Shown here in pieces: positions 43,339 through 51,362 of a stretch of 64,000 nt of DNA. Origin of the DNA: Hyphomicrobiales bacterium. GTDB lineage: Bacteria; Pseudomonadota; Alphaproteobacteria; Rhizobiales; Beijerinckiaceae. Where the stretch lies: NCBI GenBank assembly GCA_930633495.1, contig CAKNFJ010000001.1, forward strand, positions 682,001 to 746,000, written 5' to 3'. Position 1 is the stretch's first letter; the number at the start of each line of letters is the position of its first letter. The notes below the pieces were generated by a model. That model worked only from the letters and a program-made list of their open reading frames with translations. It had not been told where the DNA came from and made no database searches. Made by a program: the position numbers and the translations under genes.

Positions 43339-43854
43339 TCACCGAATCCATTCCGAACATTTCGGCGCTTCGCCTGAAGCTCCCCAGGGCATGATCGGCA
43401 CGGTCGAAGTCGAGTTCTGCGGCGAGCCGTCGATCAGCTTGTCCGAATAGACGAGATAGACCAGCACGTTGCGCTTGGTATCGCAACCGCGCACGATCTG
43501 CATCTTCTTCCAGACCATCGAGCGCCGCTCGCGGAAGACGACGTCCCCCTGCTCCGCCTTCTCCTTGAACCGGATCGGGCCGATCTGACGGCAGGCCAGC
43601 GACACCTCGGAGACCTCCTCGGCCACCCCGAACATGCCGGAAACGCCGCCCTTCTCCGGTACGGTGTAGTGGCAGGCGACACCCTCGATGATCGGGTCGT
43701 CGACGCCGTAGACGGCGAGCTTGTCGTTCGGCGTCAGCATCTTCCAGACGGTCGACTTGCGGAAGATGAGATCCTCCTGCGCCATGGCCGGCGACAGCAT
43801 CAATCCCGGCAAGGCGAGCGCCAGCGCGGCCAGGACCCAACGACGAAGCAGCAT
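43339..43854 (-). CDS. creA: CreA-family periplasmic protein
   Basis: 171 aa from the ATG at 43854, which has GGGAG seven bases upstream; an ATG two codons earlier overlaps that site. Signal peptide MLLRRWVLAALALALPGLM with cleavage near AMAQ. The mature chain matches the CreA pattern: STVWKMLTPNDKLAVYGVDDP, VACHYT, GMFGVAEEVSEVSLACRQIGPI and RNVLVYLVYSDKLIDGSPQN, ending VPIMPWG. CreA is conserved in Proteobacteria and its role is unknown. Two cysteines (Cys in VACHYT and LACRQI) are conserved. Confidence 0.88.
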   Translation of the reverse strand: MLLRRWVLAALALALPGLMLSPAMAQEDLIFRKSTVWKMLTPNDKLAVYGVDDPIIEGVACHYTVPEKGGVSGMFGVAEEVSEVSLACRQIGPIRFKEKAEQGDVVFRERRSMVWKKMQIVRGCDTKRNVLVYLVYSDKLIDGSPQNSTSTVPIMPWGASGEAPKCSEWIR

Positions 43855-43961
43855 TCCCATTCTCCCGGCGCAGGACTGTTCGGCGCCCGGCACGATATGG
43901 GAAGCGGGAAGCCGTTGCACCAGAGTCTTGCAGTGCAGCAGCGGCCGGATGCGAGGATCGG

Positions 43962-44516
43962 ATGGCATTGCCCGAACTGGAAAGCGCGAGACTGCTGCTG
44001 CGGCCACGCCAGCTCGCCGATCTGGATGCCATCGTCCGGATGAACGCCGATCCGCTGGTGATGCGCCATATCGCGGCTGTCGGCGACCCGGCGATGAACC
44101 GCGACGCCGTGGCGGCCCGCAGCTTCAGCCATATCAAGCGCGGTCTCGGCTACTGGTCGGTCTTCGCCAAGGAACTCCCGGATGAATTCACCGGCTATGT
44201 CGGCCTCATCCCCGATGGCGAGGCCGCGGAAGAGGTGCAGCTGAGCTATCGCTTCGAGGCGCGCCACTGGGGCCAGGGCTATGCCCGCGAAGCCGCCACC
44301 TGCCTGCTGCGGCACGGCTTCAGCACGCTCGGCCTGGCACGGATCGGCGTCACGACGCACCCGCTCAACGCCGCCTCGCTGCGGCTGGCCGAGCGGCTCG
44401 GCTTCTCCGCCCTCCCGACCGATCCCAACATCGTCATCGGCGACCCGCCGATAGCGGCCGCCCGCCTCGGATTGACGGGCGCCATGTGGCAGCGGCTCAG
44501 GCCGCCAGGGGCTTGA
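43962..44516 (+). CDS. GNAT-family N-acetyltransferase (RimJ/RimL-like)
   Basis: 184 aa. Acetyl-CoA-dependent transferase fold: LESARLLLRPRQLADLDAIV at the start, VQLSYRFEARHWGQGYAREAATCLL containing the CoA-pyrophosphate loop (WGQGYA), and NAASLRLAERLGF at the end. The RimJ/RimL group acetylates protein N-termini, but many members act on small molecules. Its 3' end overlaps the convergent membrane protein gene by 20 bp. Confidence 0.8.
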   Translation: MALPELESARLLLRPRQLADLDAIVRMNADPLVMRHIAAVGDPAMNRDAVAARSFSHIKRGLGYWSVFAKELPDEFTGYVGLIPDGEAAEEVQLSYRFEARHWGQGYAREAATCLLRHGFSTLGLARIGVTTHPLNAASLRLAERLGFSALPTDPNIVIGDPPIAAARLGLTGAMWQRLRPPGA

Positions 44517-45030
44517 AGACCAGATAGGCCGCCACGAGCGCGCCGACGACGCCCAGCGCGAAGAGGACCAGCTTCAACCGCGTCATCGTGCTGGCGAAGG
44601 CGACATTGCCGCCATCGACCTGCGGATAGCGGTCGAGCAGGCGCGCCACCGCGAAATTCTCCGCGACGTCGCAGAGCCCGCCGAGGAACCAGCCGCCGCC
44701 GCAAAGCAGCGCGACCCACCAGGGCTGGCCGCGCGAGGCAAGGCCAACAATCAGCAGCGCCCCGACGATCGCATAGGTGAAGGCGCAGGCGACGTCGGCC
44801 GGCAGCACGCGGTTGCGATAGCGCGCCCGGACCTTCTCGCCATAAAGCGAGAACAGCTTCTCGACATCGGCGACGTCGTAGCCGTCCCAGTCACTCTCCA
44901 GCATGCGCGGCACGCCCTGGCGGCCCGACCAGAAGCCGACCGCCCAAAACAGCACCACCACCAGCACCGGCCCCCAGATGAAGAAGGCCAGCGGGATGGC
45001 GGTCGAATAGAACGGCACGGTCTCGGTCAT
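44497..45030 (-). CDS. Hypothetical membrane protein
   Basis: 177 aa with four predicted spans (LAFFIWGPVLVVVLFWAVGFW, YAIVGALLIVGL, WVALLCGGGWFLGGL, LVLFALGVVGALVAAYLVF). The loop after the first span is acidic and Tyr-rich (SDWDGYDVADVEKLFSLYG). No family is recognised. It is convergent with the GNAT gene and is followed upstream by about 90 bp of non-coding sequence. Confidence 0.65.
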   Translation of the reverse strand: MTETVPFYSTAIPLAFFIWGPVLVVVLFWAVGFWSGRQGVPRMLESDWDGYDVADVEKLFSLYGEKVRARYRNRVLPADVACAFTYAIVGALLIVGLASRGQPWWVALLCGGGWFLGGLCDVAENFAVARLLDRYPQVDGGNVAFASTMTRLKLVLFALGVVGALVAAYLVFKPLAA

Positions 45031-45119
45031 GGCGGCTCGGTTCTCGCGTCAGGCAGGGCGCTTCGCCGGCAGGTTATCCGGCGCGCAGGCCGCCGCCAAG
45101 CGCGGCGGGACTGGGTTTC

Positions 45120-45695
45120 TCAGGACAGCTCCTCCGGCGGCAGCAGATCGAGCCGCCGCAGCTCGACGCGGGTCTGCTGCGAGTCGTACAGCAGGAAATA
45201 TTCGTCGAGCTGCGGTGGGGCGACATCGGTGCCCGCCAGCATCGCATGGGCCTGGCCGCGATGATGGATCTGATGCTGGAAGAGATGCGCCAGCAGATCG
45301 TCGATGCGCTCCTCGATCGGGCCACTCCTGCGGTCGGTGGCGACGGTGGAGCCGAGAGCGGCGTCCGAAAACCCCTCGCAGACAGCGATCAGGCGACGAT
45401 CGGCCACGGTCTGCGCTTGGAACAGCGCCGCTGCCTCGAAAGGCCGGAAGCGCTCGAACACCTGCCGGCCAAGGCCGCCGCGTTCGAGCGCGTCGATGTA
45501 ATAGAGATCGACCATGAGGTTGTGATTCAGGGTCTCGTGCAGCGAGGGAAAGAAACTCGTGCGCGTCGCCTTGAAGGCGGCATCGTCGAGCTGCAGGCAG
45601 GCCGAAAGCAGCCGCCAGTTCGCCCAGGCGTTGTTATGCGCCATCTTGCGGAAGTGAGCGCTCAACGGCCCGCGGCGGCCAGCGACCTCAGCCAT
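45120..45695 (-). CDS. DinB-family protein
   Basis: 191 aa from the ATG at 45695. Four-helix DinB fold with metal-binding histidines in FPSLHETLNHNLMVD and LFQHQIHHRGQAHAML. Members include mycothiol-, bacillithiol- and glutathione-dependent S-transferases and stress proteins. It starts 8 bp after the fumarylacetoacetate hydrolase stop, so the pair is probably an operon; a thiol-dependent isomerase partner of FAH would fit but is only inferred. Confidence 0.8.
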   Translation of the reverse strand: MAEVAGRRGPLSAHFRKMAHNNAWANWRLLSACLQLDDAAFKATRTSFFPSLHETLNHNLMVDLYYIDALERGGLGRQVFERFRPFEAAALFQAQTVADRRLIAVCEGFSDAALGSTVATDRRSGPIEERIDDLLAHLFQHQIHHRGQAHAMLAGTDVAPPQLDEYFLLYDSQQTRVELRRLDLLPPEELS

Positions 45696-45703
45696 GGCAG
45701 CTC

Positions 45704-46714
45704 TCAGACATGGGGCAGAATCTCCTGCTCGATGGCGCCGAAGATGGAGTGGCCGGCGGCATCCTTCATCTCGATGCGGACCGTATCGCCGAAACGCAGG
45801 AAAGGCGTCCTGGGTTCGCCCTGCCGGATCGTCTCGACCATGCGTTGCTCGGCGATGCAGGCGTAACCGAGGCCGCCTTCCGCCACCGGTCGCCCCGGCC
45901 CGCCGCCGGCATCGCGATTCGAGACCGTGCCGGAGCCGATGATCGTGCCTGCGGAAAGCGGGCGCGTCGCGGCGGCATGGGCGACGAGCGTGCCGAAATC
46001 GAAGGTCATGTCGACGCCGGCATCGGGCTTGCCGAAGAGGCTGCCATTGACCTGGGCCAGCAGCGGCAGATGCAGCTTGCCATCGCGCCAGGCAGGGCCG
46101 AGCTCGTCGGGCGTGACGGCGACCGGCGAGAAGGCCGAGGACGGCTTCGACTGAACGAATCCAAAGCCTTTCGCCAATTCGCTCGCAATCCGATTCCGCA
46201 AGCTCACGTCGTTTGCGAGCATGACGAGGCGAATCCCGGCGAGCGCCTCCGCACGGCTCGCGCCCATCGGCACGTCGCCGGTCACGACGGCGATTTCGGC
46301 CTCGAGATCGATGCCGTCCTCCTCGCTCAGCGCCCTGATCGGCTGGCGCGGTCCGAGAAGCGCGTCGCTGCCGCCCTGATACATCAGCGGGTCGGTCCAG
46401 AAGCTGTCCGGCACGGCAGCCCCCCTCGCCTTCCTGACGAGATCGACATGGTTCACATAGGCGGAAGCATCGAGCCATTGATAGGCGCGCGGCAACGGCG
46501 CGGCGCAATCATGCTCATGGAAGCGGAACGACGGCACGGCGCCATGCTCCAGCCCTTCGGCCAGATCGGCGAGGCGCGGGGCGAGGCGCGCCCAGTCGTC
46601 CAGCGCGGCCTGGAGGGTCGCGACGACGGGAAAGGCATCGGTCGCCCGGGTCAGGTCCCGCGAGACGACGACGAGACGGCCGTCACGGCCATGCACGAGA
46701 GAGGCAAGCTTCAT
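45704..46714 (-). CDS. Fumarylacetoacetate hydrolase family protein
   Basis: 336 aa. FAH fold enzyme that cleaves carbon-carbon bonds of acylpyruvates such as fumarylacetoacetate. Metal-binding acidic residues are in DGIDLEAEIAVVTGDVP, and MLANDVSLRNR, KPSSAFSPVAVTPDELG and AGTIIGSGTVSNRDAGG are conserved blocks. The N-terminal part (LASLVHGRDGRLVVVSRDL) is the FAH N-domain. Substrate not fixed by sequence. It diverges from the TRAP receptor at 47041 with a large palindrome between. Confidence 0.85.
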   Translation of the reverse strand: MKLASLVHGRDGRLVVVSRDLTRATDAFPVVATLQAALDDWARLAPRLADLAEGLEHGAVPSFRFHEHDCAAPLPRAYQWLDASAYVNHVDLVRKARGAAVPDSFWTDPLMYQGGSDALLGPRQPIRALSEEDGIDLEAEIAVVTGDVPMGASRAEALAGIRLVMLANDVSLRNRIASELAKGFGFVQSKPSSAFSPVAVTPDELGPAWRDGKLHLPLLAQVNGSLFGKPDAGVDMTFDFGTLVAHAAATRPLSAGTIIGSGTVSNRDAGGGPGRPVAEGGLGYACIAEQRMVETIRQGEPRTPFLRFGDTVRIEMKDAAGHSIFGAIEQEILPHV

Positions 46715-46744
46715 CTCTTTTCATTCCTTCCCGGACGCGCCAAT

Positions 46745-47026
46745 AAGGGCTTAGAGCCTCTAACCAAACCCGAAGGGGTCTCGACGCCGGTAATTCGCCC
46801 GCCCCGCTAGGAGCGGAGCGAAGCCGATACCGTTGGTATCGGCAAGCGCCGCGACGCCGCGGGCGGTCGAATTCCCGGCGCCGAAGGTGGGTTTTGGAGG
46901 TCCGCCTGCTGTGTCGGAGCGACTTGCCGATACCGATGGTATCGGCTACGCGCTCCTTCTGGCATGCGTCTCCTCCAAAGCCCATCGAGGCCCCTCCGGG
47001 TTTGGTTAGAGGCTCTCACAAGCCTT
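46745..47026. repeat. Large nested palindromic element between divergent genes
   Basis: A 20-bp terminal arm at 46753-46772 (AGAGCCTCTAACCAAACCCG) is exactly inverted at 46997-47016, and partial symmetry continues inward to about 46787 and 46981 and outward to 46745 and 47026. Within each arm is one copy of the 21-bp dyad GCCGATACC-N3-GGTATCGGC, at 46823-46843 and 46926-46946. The element fills most of the 326-bp gap between the FAH and TRAP receptor starts and ends just before the receptor's ribosome site. No transposase or clear target duplication is visible; it looks like a MITE or a mobile hairpin. Confidence 0.75.
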
Positions 47027-47040
47027 CGGGAGGAGACCAT

Positions 47041-48126
47041 ATGGAACGTCGCAGCTTTTTGAAAACGGGGGCTCTCGCCGCCGCCGCGACGACCGTCGCG
47101 ATGCCGGCGGTCGCGCAGTCGCAGCCCGAGGTGAAATGGCGCCTGACGTCGAGCTTCCCGAAGTCGCTCGACACCATCTTCGGCACGGCGCAGCAGTTCT
47201 CGAAATACGTCTCCGAGGCGACGGACGGAAAGTTCGACATCCAGGTGTTCTCGCCGGGCGAGATCGTACCCGGGCTGCAGGCGCTCGACGCGGTGTCCTC
47301 CGGCACGGTCGAATGCGCGCATTCGCCGACCTATTTCTACATCGGCAAGGACCCGACGCTCGGGCTCGGCACCGGCATCCCCTTCGGCCTCAACGCCCGC
47401 CAGCAGCATAGCTGGTGGTATTTCGGTGGTGGCGAGCAGATCGTGAACGGCGTGCTCGACCGCTTCAACGCCTATTCGATCCCCTGCGGCAATTCCGGCT
47501 GCCAGATGGGCGGCTTCTTCCGCAACGAGCTGAAGAGCGTCGACGACCTCAGGGGTCTGAAGTTCCGCATCGGCGGCATGGGTGGGGCGGTGCTCGCCAA
47601 GCTCGGCGTGGTGCCGACCCAGATCGCGCCGGGCGACGTCTATCCGGCACTGGAGCGCGGCACCATCGATGCGGCCGAGTTCGTCGGCCCCTATGACGAC
47701 GAGAAGCTCGGCTTCATCCGCGTCGCGAAATATTACTACTATCCCGGCTGGTGGGAGGGCGGCGCGATGCTGCACCTGATCATCGGCAAGGACGCCTGGA
47801 ACAAGCTGCCGAAGCACTACCAGGCGATCGTCCAGAACGCCTGCGAGGCGGCCAACAACTGGATGCTGGCGAAATACGACTTCGTGAACCCCGGCGGGCT
47901 GCGCCGGCTGGTGGCGCAGGGTGCACAACTGCGCGGCTTCCCTCTGCCGGTGATGGAGGCGGCGCTCAAGGCGGCCGAGGAGTATTATGCCGAGACCAGC
48001 GCCAAGAGCCCGGACTTCAAGAAGGGCTATGATTCGATGGTCGCCTTCCGCGGCGAGAATCTCTTGTGGTGGCAGGTGGCGGAGCTGTCCTACGACTCGT
48101 TCATGAACAGGCTGAAGGCGCGCTGA
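47041..48126 (+). CDS. TRAP transporter substrate-binding protein (DctP/TakP-like), orphan
   Basis: 361 aa from the ATG at 47041, preceded by GGGAGGAG. Twin-arginine signal (ERRSFLKTGALAAAATTVAM) with cleavage near PAVAQ. The mature domain begins EVKWRLTSSFPKSLDTIFG; VFSPGEIVPGLQALDAVSSG, LKFRIGGMGG and the ligand-region GWWEGGAMLHLIIGKDAW match TakP-type receptors for 2-oxo acids. No DctQ or DctM membrane subunit is next to it; the next gene is a MarR regulator. It must share a membrane component encoded elsewhere. Confidence 0.87.
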   Translation: MERRSFLKTGALAAAATTVAMPAVAQSQPEVKWRLTSSFPKSLDTIFGTAQQFSKYVSEATDGKFDIQVFSPGEIVPGLQALDAVSSGTVECAHSPTYFYIGKDPTLGLGTGIPFGLNARQQHSWWYFGGGEQIVNGVLDRFNAYSIPCGNSGCQMGGFFRNELKSVDDLRGLKFRIGGMGGAVLAKLGVVPTQIAPGDVYPALERGTIDAAEFVGPYDDEKLGFIRVAKYYYYPGWWEGGAMLHLIIGKDAWNKLPKHYQAIVQNACEAANNWMLAKYDFVNPGGLRRLVAQGAQLRGFPLPVMEAALKAAEEYYAETSAKSPDFKKGYDSMVAFRGENLLWWQVAELSYDSFMNRLKAR

Positions 48127-48145
48127 GGCGCGCCTTTCGATCGCG

Positions 48146-48643
48146 ATGTCGACGAAACCGACGAACGAACCGGACAATCAGGCGCTCCATCTGGAGCGCT
48201 TCCTGCCCTATCGCCTCAACGTCGTCGGCACGCTCGGCGGCCGGGCGCTCGGGCGCATCTATGGCGAGCATTTCGGCATCGGCATCCCGGAATGGCGCGT
48301 CGTGGCGCAGCTTGGCGAGTTCGGCAAGCTGACCTCGCGCGACATCGGCGAACTCGCCCAGATGCACAAGACCAAGGTCTCCCGCGCCGTCAGCGAACTG
48401 GAGAAGCGCGGTCTGGTCTCGCGCGCCGAGAACCGGCAGGACCGGCGCGAATCCTTCGTCGCGCTGACCCCGGCCGGCAAGCGGATCTACAACCAGATCG
48501 TGCCGCTCGCGCTCGGCTTCGAGGCCCGCTGGATCGAGGGCATCGCCCCCGACGAACTCAAGGTGTTCGAGCGCGTGCTCTCGACGCTGACCGAGCGCGG
48601 CCGCCATCTCGCCGGCAATTATCGCGACGAGGACGGGGCGTAA
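48146..48643 (+). CDS. MarR-family transcriptional regulator
   Basis: 165 aa. Winged helix with IPEWRVVAQLGEFGKLTSRDIGEL, recognition helix AQMHKTKVSRAVSELEKRGLV and wing RAENRQDRRESFVALTPAGKR. Dimerisation helices flank it. MarR proteins often sense aromatic acids and regulate divergent or adjacent genes, so the TRAP receptor-FAH region, 20 bp upstream of this gene, is a sensible target. Confidence 0.85.
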   Translation: MSTKPTNEPDNQALHLERFLPYRLNVVGTLGGRALGRIYGEHFGIGIPEWRVVAQLGEFGKLTSRDIGELAQMHKTKVSRAVSELEKRGLVSRAENRQDRRESFVALTPAGKRIYNQIVPLALGFEARWIEGIAPDELKVFERVLSTLTERGRHLAGNYRDEDGA

Positions 48644-48647
48644 GGCC

Positions 48648-48763
48648 GGAGGGCTGGAGGGCTGGAGGGCTGGAGGGCCGGCAACGCGCCATCATTGTGA
48701 GCGCAGCGAAGCAATCCAGGAGGACCGGATCAGGCGTTTGACCCAGTCCTCCTGGATTGCTTC
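48648..48763. repeat. 8-bp tandem repeat and 18-bp inverted repeat
   Basis: Four tandem copies of GGAGGGCT (48648-48679, the last ending CC) directly after the MarR stop, then GAAGCAATCCAGGAGGAC (48708-48725) with its exact inverse (48746-48763). The hairpin lies between the convergent stops of MarR (48643) and purC (48815) and may end both transcripts. Confidence 0.75.
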
Positions 48764-48814
48764 GTCGCTGCACTCCTCGCAATGACGGAAGAGGCGTGCC
48801 CCTCCCTGCGCCTC

Positions 48815-49765
48815 TCAGAAATACCGCGCCAGATTGCGCCTGATCCGCGGCAGCGGGTCCTCGCCCTTCGGCGGGTAGGCGAAGGGTTGTCCCGTGATCG
48901 TCTCGAAGGCGCGGACATAGACCGCCGAGGTCTGATCGATCAGCTCCGGCGGAATCGGCGGCAACGCTTCCTTGTATGGGTCGCAGCGGACTACGACCCA
49001 GTTGCGCACGAAGTCCTTGTCGAAGGATTCGGGCTTGTCGCCGGCGGCGAAGCGCGCGGGGTAGCTTTCGGCGAACCAGTAGCGGCTCGAATCCGGCGTG
49101 TGAATCTCGTCGGCGAGATAGATTCGCCCCTCGGCGTCGGTGCCGAATTCGTACTTGGTATCGGCCAGGATGAGGCCGCGTTCGCGGGCGAGCTTCTGGC
49201 CGCGCGCGAACAGCGCCAGTGCGTAAGCCGAGACGATATCCCACTGTTCCTGCGTGAGCAGGCCGCCCTCGACGATCTGGCGCTCGGACAGCGGCTCGTC
49301 ATGCCCGCCGTCGAAGGCCTTGCTCGTCGGCGTGATGATCGCCTGCGGCAGCTCCTGATTGTCGCGCAGGCCGTCCGGCAGGGTGATGCCGTACATGTCG
49401 CGCTGGCCCTGCTTGTAGAGCGTCAGGATCGAGGTACCGGTCGTGCCGGCCAGATAGCCGCGCACGACCATCTCGACCGGCAGGATCTCGAGGCGCTTGC
49501 CGACGACGACGTTCGGGTCCGGATATTCCAGCACATGGTTGGGGCAGATGTCGGCGGTCTGCTCGAACCAGTAACGCGCCGTCTGGGTCAGCACCTGGCC
49601 CTTCAGCGGAATCGAGGCGATCGCCCGGTCGAAGGCCGAGAGCCGGTCGGTCGAGATCAGGATGCGCCGGCCGTCGGGCAGGTCATAGTTCTCGCGGACC
49701 TTGCCGCGATAATAGTTCGGCAGCTCCGGGATGACGGCTTCGTGAAGAGGCAGATAATCGGACAT
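48815..49765 (-). CDS. purC: Phosphoribosylaminoimidazole-succinocarboxamide synthase
   Basis: 316 aa, the long (yeast Ade1-like) type, versus about 240-255 aa for the short bacterial type. It joins aspartate to CAIR in purine synthesis. Motifs: [26 protein letters not shown] (ATP site, in parts), [22 protein letters not shown] and [14 protein letters not shown]. Many Hyphomicrobiales carry a second, short purC with purS/purL, so this may be a paralogue. Confidence 0.92.
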   Translation of the reverse strand: MSDYLPLHEAVIPELPNYYRGKVRENYDLPDGRRILISTDRLSAFDRAIASIPLKGQVLTQTARYWFEQTADICPNHVLEYPDPNVVVGKRLEILPVEMVVRGYLAGTTGTSILTLYKQGQRDMYGITLPDGLRDNQELPQAIITPTSKAFDGGHDEPLSERQIVEGGLLTQEQWDIVSAYALALFARGQKLARERGLILADTKYEFGTDAEGRIYLADEIHTPDSSRYWFAESYPARFAAGDKPESFDKDFVRNWVVVRCDPYKEALPPIPPELIDQTSAVYVRAFETITGQPFAYPPKGEDPLPRIRRNLARYF

Positions 49766-50037
49766 GGGCGGGCTTGCCTCATTGACGGAGCGCGAGGACC
49801 GGCGCAGGAGCGCCGTTCAGGCTGTCCTTCTAGCGAAAGCGGGAGTTTTCCACCACCGCGGCGGCACGCACTTCCCCTGATTGCTGCACGGGCGCGAATA
49901 TGGCATGCGAAGCGCGATCTGGAGCAATCGTCGGCACGGCGAGCCGGAGCGCTCCATAGTTCCGTCGCGTTTGACGGGTGTTGTTGGACAAAGCCGGCCA
50001 CCGGCTTTCGACAATGGATGGCGTGACCCGACCTGCG

Positions 50038-51189
50038 ATGACTTTGCGACTTTCCAGAGGTTTCGGCCTGGCGCTGCTGGCGCTGGCGGCCTTGATCGGG
50101 CCCGCCACGGCGCAATCGCCGTCCTGCGACGCCTGGCGCGCCGAACTCGAAAGCCTGCAAGGCCGCAGCGGCGGTGACGCGCGTGCCGCCCAGGCCGCGC
50201 AACGCGTCGCCGGGCAGCTCTCCCAACTCAGCAACCAGTATCGCGCCATGGGTTGCGATCGCGCCTTCGGCATTTTCGATTCGGGGCCGCCGCAATGCGG
50301 CGCCATCCGCGCCCAGCTCGGCCAGTTGCAATCGCAATACGCCCAGTTGCAACGGCAAGCCCAGGGCGGCGGCGTCGAGCAGCGGCGCGCCCAGCTCGCC
50401 GCCGCGATCAACAACAATTGCCGGGCGCAGCCCCGTGGCTTCTTCGAAACGATATTCGGGCTTGAACCGCGCCGTGGCGAAATCGATTCGACGGTCCCGG
50501 AGCTCGATCCCGACCAGCCGATCGAGCCGGAGAAGCCCCGCCTCGGCGGCCCGCAGACCGTCTGTGTGCGGACCTGCGACGGCTTCTTCTTCCCGCTCGC
50601 CAACAATACCGGCAATGCCGACGAGATGTGCCAAGCGCTCTGCCCCGGCGTCGAGACGATGGCCTTCGGCATGAGCAATGGCGGCGATATCCAGAATGCC
50701 GCCTCGCGCTCCTCGGGGCAGCCCTATTCGTCGCTGCCCAACGCGCTGAAATATACCCGCAGCTTCGATGCGGCCTGCACCTGCCGCGGCCAGGGCGAAA
50801 GCTGGTCGGCCGCGCTCAAGAATGCCGAATACCTGCTCGACAAGCGCAAGGGCGACGTCATCCTCTCGGAGCAGCGGGCGGCCGAACTGTCGCGCCCGAA
50901 GCTCGATCCGAAGGTCGAGGCGAAACGGCGCAGCAACACACCGCCGGCCGCGGCCGTGCCGGCCAGTGCCCCCGAGGCCGCCGACGAAAAGCCGATGCCG
51001 TCCGAAAACTCGCCGACCGCAGGCACCGAATCCGCCGGCGTCGGCCCCGACATCGTCAGCGAAAAGGTCCTAGACAAGAAGGACGGGCTGAAGAGCGAGT
51101 CGCGCAGCGTCACCGGCGAGCGCCGCTCGGTGCGGATCGTCGCGCCGAATCTCGCACCCAATCTGAGCCCCCAGCTCGTCCGGCCCTGA
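50038..51189 (+). CDS. DUF2865 domain-containing secreted protein
   Basis: 383 aa from the ATG at 50038, chosen so that the signal peptide LALLALAALIGPATAQ starts near the N-terminus; an ATG at 50014 adds eight residues. The mature part has Gln/Ala-rich coiled-coil segments (QLGQLQSQYAQLQRQAQ), then a cysteine-rich core, TVCVRTCDGFFFPLANNTGN followed by CQALCPGVET and CTCRGQGE, typical of DUF2865. A low-complexity Pro/Ala tail follows. The family is confined mainly to Hyphomicrobiales; function unknown. Confidence 0.8.
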   Translation: MTLRLSRGFGLALLALAALIGPATAQSPSCDAWRAELESLQGRSGGDARAAQAAQRVAGQLSQLSNQYRAMGCDRAFGIFDSGPPQCGAIRAQLGQLQSQYAQLQRQAQGGGVEQRRAQLAAAINNNCRAQPRGFFETIFGLEPRRGEIDSTVPELDPDQPIEPEKPRLGGPQTVCVRTCDGFFFPLANNTGNADEMCQALCPGVETMAFGMSNGGDIQNAASRSSGQPYSSLPNALKYTRSFDAACTCRGQGESWSAALKNAEYLLDKRKGDVILSEQRAAELSRPKLDPKVEAKRRSNTPPAAAVPASAPEAADEKPMPSENSPTAGTESAGVGPDIVSEKVLDKKDGLKSESRSVTGERRSVRIVAPNLAPNLSPQLVRP

Positions 51190-51362
51190 TCCGGAAAAGT
51201 TCCATGCGCCCGGCGCGAAGCGGCCGACACGGCGGCGCGCGGTGGCGATCGTGATCGGCCTCGCCGTCATGCTCGGGCCTGACCCGAGCATCTCGGAAAC
51301 CAGTGCTCTCAAAGAGATTCTCCGATCCGCCCACGCGGCCCGAGAATGGCGGCAGTGGGGCG

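Noticed and set aside
45696..46508. N-terminal extension of the DinB gene (462-codon frame)
   Set aside because: It overlaps the FAH gene in another frame; the DinB domain starts at 45695, 8 bp after the FAH stop.
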